From the NCBI GenBank assembly GCA_023091735.1, contig JALKBU010000137.1:1-64000 (forward strand): DNA of 64,000 bases. Reading direction: 5' to 3'. The translations under genes were made by a program, and so were the position numbers. Below the pieces are notes generated by a model. It saw only the letters and a program-made list of their open reading frames with translations, was not told where the DNA came from and ran no database searches. The stretch comes from Trichomonas tenax. Lineage: Eukaryota; Parabasalia; Trichomonadida; Trichomonadidae. Shown piece by piece: positions 60,101 to 64,000 of the stretch; the first letter of the stretch is position 1; every line of letters begins with the position of its first letter.

Positions 60101-61073
60101 TTATGTCTTGTCAACAAGATTCCCTGTCTTCAGGGATCTCTATCAGTATACTTACAACAGAGTCTATGCATCGATGATCAGCGAGAGATTCTCTGATGTC
60201 GTCTACACACTGTATCACATCAACATGTGTTTGACGCAGGAAATGCGAGATTTGCTTTCGACATCATACAACTCAATGAAAGGATACAAATCTCCTCTCC
60301 AAGGATTCTTCTACGCACCTCTCTGCATAGATCAGATCACAGACACTGAGTTCGCCTCTTACTGGAAGGGCCTCGATCATCGTTCTTTCTTCAAAGTTTT
60401 CCACTTCTTTGTCACCAATTACCAATACAAATTCGATTATATCCCACAAGAACCTTCAATGATTGCGCACGCAGAGATTGTTCACGCGATGCAGAGAGGC
60501 TTCTTCGCTCAGCTGCTTCCTCTCAATAGAATTGAGCAGATCACTGATATAGAGGAAGTCTGTCTTGGATATTTCCATGTTTTTACTTCAAATATCTGTG
60601 TAGACAACATTCCAATTGCTTGCAGAGCTTACGCACACTTCATCAGATCTCATCCATATCTGACCATCAAATACTCAAAGCCATACTTCCCGGCCTTTAT
60701 AAAGCACATTTTGAACTTCTCCAAAGTTGATCCTGACTCAGCGACAGAAGTCTTCGATGCTCTTTTCGATGCAAACTATGGCACAGAAGTTTTCGGAATG
60801 GCTTTGGCGACAATCACTGTAACGATTGCAACAACAAAGCCAATTGTTCTTGAAAGAGCCCTCATCAGACCAAAGAGTCCTCTCGCGAGAGATTTGCCGA
60901 GAATTCTCAAGATCCAAGAACAGCCTGTTGGCGAGAAAGTCACAAACTACATCAAGAATCACGTTTTAGCGTATTTCGACGCCGAACAAAAGACAGAAAT
61001 TTTCGGTGCATATGACGCTTTCTATGCTGAATTATTAGGAAAATCAAAGGATCCACTTCCTAAGTTTAGATAA
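57174..61073 (+). CDS. DOCK-like protein with DHR-1 (C2) domain, no DHR-2 seen
   Basis: 1,299 residues. Residues 1-200 are basic and then acidic and Ser-rich, probably disordered (SSSSSSDEEEKEEE near 200). Residues of about 606-725 read like a DHR-1 domain of the zizimin branch of DOCK proteins: GIKIRNMFAKIYVYAGKEG, a basic loop, HFVTTQCWYHNEKPRLNEIF, and YFHIEFFHG before a last strand (FIGFSDVKIF). DHR-1 binds PI(3,4,5)P3 and brings the protein to membranes. Residues of about 770-1,299 are helical, like the armadillo-type region between DHR-1 and DHR-2 in DOCK proteins. The C-terminal GEF domain (DHR-2, about 400 residues) that activates Rac/Cdc42 was not found, and the protein ends where it would begin. 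It may be a membrane scaffold, a truncated paralogue, or paired with a separately encoded DHR-2. Confidence 0.6.
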   Translation: MSLIAPKSRRRSSRASMDIITLGYTPTYDDYPELSAIAQHISINEDFDISIEIVNYDYYDYENAILNPNMPEEPNVIPEQEKSRPMKPFYVDSGTKKQENAQIRMSSYASTEEFQLDDQKSPPMPVILQLPEISGVVQQSDQNDNNLSTEDETFKTIFYETRKLNLSGFNADEAIKIKIPSFGTTRKIEYEEEKALILSSSSSSDEEEKEEEIVIPKVDYSKTTHEKFNIVKVADPIKPNENLKTCMEIKIKGSRASELEMDGILAHDDQLRRELQKPFLDTKILKKITTKLNPHYDRVVSELINTKQITSSVLRPYYQKLKCFEFNKTIPNRGTFPSKVPQYINLYNVYETPPTVESAKFNPSNSMMLNDFCFEQDLIESLPVASEFPGPKFCLLSFIKFDIDCILYEPIICSAFLYNNGKICTERWNFAHQTSIQTFLENDIAFNNHKNIAFELGEGEMYFVIEIRRPLLVGAGADVNEYYLKPDDPKLQQKAQECVAKTWPRSKNIFTTFAVVCTPLARILDTPDEFWLTDPIIINQPATSEIIGKIISFDASVEQMQKLNWKFCFKGTRYDARNIVEVEDKGYYTVLQSLPPVLTPTCFYIHKIFFGLKKISLKPPRGIKIRNMFAKIYVYAGKEGTPLKLIRSPMSGKREHFVTTQCWYHNEKPRLNEIFSVDFPFPAPRIMYFHIEFFHGIAQESSSDAQFIGFSDVKIFDDAGHFNIQNQQAPIIIKDSKDYKKSHVNFSMRLRSTFYSEDPNLQDFLLHAHTTNSVIPSCIEQSKPVYVKIHLLALIACLSATITKQPWRSIKCLYVINRFVGQTMGVELDKLAHTFAMNYALQTMSDKTTVHLSIFAAWGEMIAQMRERNEDGHFLGYFFCLILKSMMVSTNDTYMHEADGWGNAFFKHIFTCVSDENTLRLRLTKVSWFIHGLFELGKYTLCNRFINSMIKYNFVKYKDFNGLQILFRYILTPKIFYVLSTRFPVFRDLYQYTYNRVYASMISERFSDVVYTLYHINMCLTQEMRDLLSTSYNSMKGYKSPLQGFFYAPLCIDQITDTEFASYWKGLDHRSFFKVFHFFVTNYQYKFDYIPQEPSMIAHAEIVHAMQRGFFAQLLPLNRIEQITDIEEVCLGYFHVFTSNICVDNIPIACRAYAHFIRSHPYLTIKYSKPYFPAFIKHILNFSKVDPDSATEVFDALFDANYGTEVFGMALATITVTIATTKPIVLERALIRPKSPLARDLPRILKIQEQPVGEKVTNYIKNHVLAYFDAEQKTEIFGAYDAFYAELLGKSKDPLPKFR

Positions 61074-61155
61074 TTTTTGTTATTTTAATGCGGTTTTACT
61101 GTTTAAATATATATATTTTATCATTAGTTTATTAAATCCGATAGTATTTCTATTT

Positions 61156-61794
61156 TTATGCCTTCTGGACAGCCTTGGCGACCTTCTGGACGTTGTAGCC
61201 CTGCTTGGTGATGGCTGTGTTATAAACCATAGCTGGAATGCTGCCACATGGATCAGAGTGAGCGACGAAAGTGAGCTTAACATTTCCTGGTTTCTCTGTG
61301 TCGACTTCAGCGATGTGTGCCTGGAAAATCATCTTTGCGCGGACATACTTCTTGACTGCTGGCTTCACCTCATCGGGGACAGAGGCGCAAACGAAGACGA
61401 ATTTGTCTCCAACTTTGTACATTCTGCGAAGACAAATGAAATCTCTGTTTGAAACAAGCATTGAGCCGGACTCGACAGCATAATAGTAATACTTGGAGTC
61501 GTTCTCATCGTTTGTCTCTCCGAATGTGTACTTAACAGCGAATCCATCCTGAGATTTGCCTTCCTCAACTTTAACAACTGTCTTGATGTTGTTAACGAGT
61601 GCCTCAATGGTTGCTGGGAATGTTATTGTGCTCTTAATCTGGCAGAGGGAGCTTCCTTCGACATATCTTGTGTAAATCTTGAAGTCTCCTTCGTCCTTCG
61701 AGATCTTCCAGTCATTAGCATCGACGGCAGCGAGGACCTCATCACGCTTCTTCTCGTGCTCAGCGAAGTACTGCTTGATATCAGGCACAGACAT
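61156..61794 (-). CDS. START-domain lipid-binding protein
   Basis: 212 residues forming essentially one START domain. It begins with a helix (MSVPDIKQYFAEHEKKRDEV), then WKISKDEGDFKIYTRYVEGS, a typical START strand pair, then SNRDFICLRRMYK with the family's NRDF-xxxR motif. It ends with HSDPCGSIPAMVYNTAITKQ and a C-terminal helix, as in PCTP and StarD proteins (D-x-x-G-x-IP). START domains bind a single lipid in a hydrophobic cavity and exchange it between membranes. No membrane or targeting segment is present, so it should be cytosolic. A TCATTTTT initiator lies four to eleven bases before the ATG. Its codon use is biased toward G/C-ending codons more than its neighbours, which suggests high expression. 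Confidence 0.85.
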   Translation of the reverse strand: MSVPDIKQYFAEHEKKRDEVLAAVDANDWKISKDEGDFKIYTRYVEGSSLCQIKSTITFPATIEALVNNIKTVVKVEEGKSQDGFAVKYTFGETNDENDSKYYYYAVESGSMLVSNRDFICLRRMYKVGDKFVFVCASVPDEVKPAVKKYVRAKMIFQAHIAEVDTEKPGNVKLTFVAHSDPCGSIPAMVYNTAITKQGYNVQKVAKAVQKA

Positions 61795-62828
61795 GCGAAA
61801 AATGAACTGAATATCAGAAAAAATTGATGCGATAAACCACCCTAGTTTTCAAGTAAAACCTCCACTTCTCTCAATTTTTAAATGCGATTATTTTTTTATA
61901 TTTTGATTTTATATTCTTTATCATATGTCAATCGATATTTTTCATTAATTTTTTTAATTGATATTTGGTCAGTGATATATTGCTATACAATGATGCCTGT
62001 GCAATATTTTGCGCTTTTGGGATAAATTAAGTCTGACAGAAATAAATTGGAAGATCATCAGTGAAATAATGATGAAATTCGATAAAGCTCTTAAAGTGTT
62101 GCATGGTTTCTTAAGTAAAATTGAATTTAAATATATTTCGAATTAATGAATGAGTATGAACGTGATTGTCACATGTCTCACAACGAGAAATCGTAATATT
62201 TTTAGGGAGGCAAGACTGTGGTTAATGATAGAGTTGGAAATTAAAAGTTTTGGGTCAAAATGCCAAATATTCTCGTGATTGATCATTAGATAAGCAATTG
62301 CTTTAAGTTTAAAATCATGAAAGAAATGGAGTCGTGTGTAAATTGACGAATAACCCAAGAACGGATTCATAATTTCCCAAAAGATCGAAATTATTTTAAT
62401 TTACTGTTATAAAACTTGATGTATTATGGAAGCACTCCTAAAATAATGCTATTTTATTGATTTTTAATTAAGTGAATTCTCACAAAAACGTGAAAAATCA
62501 TAAACTTTAACAAATATATTGACAAATTTACTAAAGTTAATATCAAACAAAGAATTTATTCACAAACAAGTAATCAACAGAACATTATTACTCCTCCATC
62601 TAATCAACATCTTCCAGTAAATTCGGCTCTTCTTCAAGAATTATGTCAATGATATATCAAATGTATCATAAATCGTAATGAAATGGTGTATGTTTCGACT
62701 TTCCTTGTTACTGTAATCCTATGGAATCGATTGTTACTATAAGAAGAAAACATTTGTCGAATTTTCGCGAAATATCAAACAATTCGAAGTTTCAGAAAGA
62801 AAGGACCGTGTATATGTGAACATAGAGC
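61795..62828. other. Intergenic, nothing recognised beyond the promoter
   Basis: A+T-rich spacer between the START gene and the end of the Nnf1/PMF1-like gene. The only open frames (for example 62143-62370) lack resemblance to any family and start without a promoter motif. No RNA gene and no tandem repeat were seen. Confidence 0.5.
61798..61805 (-). promoter_or_regulatory. Initiator of the START-domain gene
   Basis: On the minus strand TCATTTTT is followed by CGC and the ATG at 61794. It matches TCAYTW with a very short leader, which is usual for highly expressed trichomonad genes. Confidence 0.6.
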
Positions 62829-63329
62829 TTACAATTTTTCGCCATTTTTCACTTGAGTCAGTTTATCTTCAAGATCTCGAACTCTTGCATGACCTTCAGC
62901 GACTTTATCCGAAGCTGTCTGGTCACGCTGAGAGAGTTGCTCTATGTTAGTATTGATGAATTCGAGTTTTGCCTTTAATTTGTCGATATAATCAAGTTTA
63001 GCATTATATACTATTCTCTCTTTCACGTAATCAGGATCTTGAGGAGTGAAACTAAACGCTCTCATGTCAATTTGGAGTCCATCAGATGCTTTCAGCTGAT
63101 CTAGTCTCTGTAACTTTGGTTGTACATTTCTCTCCTGAAGTATATCTTGAAATTCAGCAACAGAATTATTAGTAATCATATATTTCAGCGATGATGAATA
63201 TTGTTGTGCCATAACTGGAGTTATTTTCGAACTTAACTTCTGCATATTGGAGGATTCCATGGGCTCAAGGACTTTCTTTATGAAAAAGTCAAAAACTTCG
63301 CATAATTGACCATAAGAATCCCTTGACAT
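62829..63329 (-). CDS. Nnf1/PMF1-like kinetochore protein candidate
   Basis: 166 residues from the ATG at 63329. The open frame runs further upstream, but that part is inside the tRNA gene. The N-terminal half is helical (VFDFFIKKVLEPMESSNMQK). A central segment, VAEFQDILQERNVQPKLQRL, has the pattern EF-x-x-I-x-x-E-x-x-x-x-x-x-L-x-x-LD known from Nnf1/PMF1, the Mis12-complex subunit linking centromere chromatin to Ndc80. The C-terminal 70 residues are a coiled coil, whose end (ASDKVAEGHARVRDLEDKL) recalls the human PMF1 C-terminus. Length and domain order fit (PMF1 205 residues, Nnf1 201). Weak points are short length and low complexity of coiled coils, so another coiled-coil protein remains possible. 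Confidence 0.45.
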   Translation of the reverse strand: MSRDSYGQLCEVFDFFIKKVLEPMESSNMQKLSSKITPVMAQQYSSSLKYMITNNSVAEFQDILQERNVQPKLQRLDQLKASDGLQIDMRAFSFTPQDPDYVKERIVYNAKLDYIDKLKAKLEFINTNIEQLSQRDQTASDKVAEGHARVRDLEDKLTQVKNGEKL

Positions 63330-63361
63330 CTTTGGTGAACGTTTATTTATTTCCCAAGAAT

Positions 63362-63372
63362 AAAAAGAAAAA
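63362..63372 (-). terminator. RNA polymerase III terminator of the tRNA
   Basis: Read on the minus strand, two runs of five T (63368-63372 and 63362-63366) begin only a few bases after the tRNA 3' end, the usual Pol III stop signal. They also sit directly upstream of the start of the Nnf1/PMF1-like gene. Confidence 0.6.
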
Positions 63373-63375
63373 GTT

Positions 63376-63447
63376 TTCCGATACGGGGAATCGAACCCCG
63401 ATCCTGTGGATGAAAACCACATATCCTAACCGCTGAACAATATCGGA
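63376..63447 (-). tRNA. tRNA-Glu (anticodon TTC)
   Basis: 72 bases including the discriminator A. The acceptor stem TCCGATA/TATCGGA is perfect over seven pairs. The D arm (GTTC-AGCGGTTA-GGAT region) and the T arm (CGGGG-TTCGATT-CCCCG) are canonical and form boxes A and B of the internal Pol III promoter. The anticodon stem TGTGG/CCACA holds the loop TTTTCAT, with anticodon TTC complementary to the bases at 63412-63414. There is no intron and no encoded CCA. The variable region is short, as expected for a class I tRNA. Confidence 0.95.
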
Positions 63448-63620
63448 TTTACAAAATTTTGTTTTCCATTCTCTATACCATTATTATCTTAAATTGCAAA
63501 CTCGCCAAATAATGGTTTTTAGGTTTTAATTTTTCGCCCCTCTGATAACCTATGTGATATAGAGTTTGTTCCCACATTAAAAATCCTTTCCTTCTCATTG
63601 TTGATTTGTTTTTTAATAAC

Positions 63621-63630
63621 AAAAGTGACA
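63621..63630 (+). promoter_or_regulatory. Reverse-oriented initiator-like element
   Basis: AAAAGTGACA lies ten bases before the ATG at 63640. It is the initiator consensus (TGTCACTTTT) on the opposite strand. A near-identical sequence stands before the histone deacetylase gene (50639-50650) and a related one before the RCK kinase (53741-53755), so it may be a second type of core promoter. Confidence 0.4.
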
Positions 63631-63639
63631 TTCTAATAA

Positions 63640-64000
63640 ATGGCAACTAAAAATGATTTTGCGCGTTTTAACCTTGAAAAATGCGCGTTTTGGCACGGAA
63701 TTCTCACAATCAACGATACAACAGTGATATCATTCTTTGATATTAAATTCAAGAAAGATGTTCCTGATCCAGATAATTACATTGCTTTTGTTACAACTGA
63801 TGTCCCCGCATATCCAATCACAGTGACAGACAACTGCCACGTCAGCCTTAACATTGAAAACAACATCAGCGGAAATTCTAATAAGATTCGTGTTTGCGAT
63901 GCTAACTTCAATGGCTCAGAACTTAACAAACAGATTGAAGAGAATCCAAATGCACAGACTATCGATGTTGAAACAGATACCGGTGAGTGGTCATTCTCGA
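63640..64000 (+). CDS. Unidentified protein, 5' part only
   Basis: 120 codons are visible from the ATG and the frame stays open to the window end. It starts MATKNDFARFNLEKCAFWHG and continues with alternating hydrophobic residues suggesting beta strands (ILTINDTTVISFFDIKF, NYIAFVTTDVPAYPITVTDN). An Asn/Glu-rich stretch follows. I do not recognise the family. There is no signal peptide and no membrane segment in the visible part. Codon use resembles the neighbouring genes, and the promoter-like element at 63621 supports the start. Confidence 0.6.
   Translation, partial: MATKNDFARFNLEKCAFWHGILTINDTTVISFFDIKFKKDVPDPDNYIAFVTTDVPAYPITVTDNCHVSLNIENNISGNSNKIRVCDANFNGSELNKQIEENPNAQTIDVETDTGEWSFS

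Noticed and set aside
63330..63422. N-terminal extension of the Nnf1/PMF1-like frame
   Set aside because: The extra codons lie within the tRNA-Glu gene and its terminator; the ATG at 63329 is the sensible start.
1..64000. CRISPR arrays, bacterial operons or prophage
   Set aside because: No short direct repeats with unique spacers, no Shine-Dalgarno pattern, and the gene content is plainly eukaryotic.

Overview
The window looks like nuclear DNA of a parabasalid flagellate, most like Trichomonas vaginalis. It is A+T-rich. The large genes are uninterrupted and compactly packed, and no intron signal was seen. Several start codons lie 5 to 20 bases behind an initiator-like TCAYTW element, as is typical of trichomonads. 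The gene content is eukaryotic: decapping enzyme, histone deacetylase, TFIID-type histone fold, karyopherin, LRR-PP2C, TKL and RCK kinases, a DOCK-type DHR-1 protein and tRNA-Glu. The species is inferred, not proven.

Layout. 1-1649 holds no convincing gene. 1650-11498 carries a DCP2-like decapping enzyme, a leucine-rich-repeat protein with a degenerate PP2C domain, a USP deubiquitinase that looks frameshifted, a SAC-domain phosphoinositide phosphatase resembling SAC9, and a USP7-like protein lacking a Cys box. 11574-38999 (minus strand) is one unbroken reading frame of 9,141 codons. It has a helical head of about 920 residues, 18 tandem units of about 1.19 kb, two Pro/Tyr-rich linkers and a helical tail of about 960 residues. 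39927-43810 carries a ubiquitin-like membrane protein and a TKL kinase with an armadillo-like tail. 43811-48016 is a 4.2 kb gene desert. It contains a conspicuously G+C-richer segment (about 45,200-45,500) with a run of perfect hairpins, a candidate non-coding RNA, and several inverted repeats. 48017-53717 carries a Stm1/SERBP1-like ribosome-binding protein, a class I histone deacetylase, a TAF8-like factor, a 63-residue small protein and a MAK/ICK-type kinase. 54292-61073 carries a karyopherin and a DOCK-like DHR-1 protein in tandem. 61156-64000 carries a START-domain protein, a Nnf1/PMF1-like kinetochore candidate, tRNA-Glu(TTC) and the 5' part of an unidentified gene.

Nothing suggests an operon or a pathway cluster. 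Genes appear to be transcribed singly. The outstanding object is the 27 kb repeat gene. Its units form a two-unit higher-order pattern (about 2.39 kb) with alternating poly-Ser/acidic linkers. Stretches of 944 bp and 328 bp are identical between units two positions apart, pointing to recent unequal exchange or gene conversion. A modular, largely helical protein of this size suggests a cytoskeletal or striated-fibre role, but that is inference.
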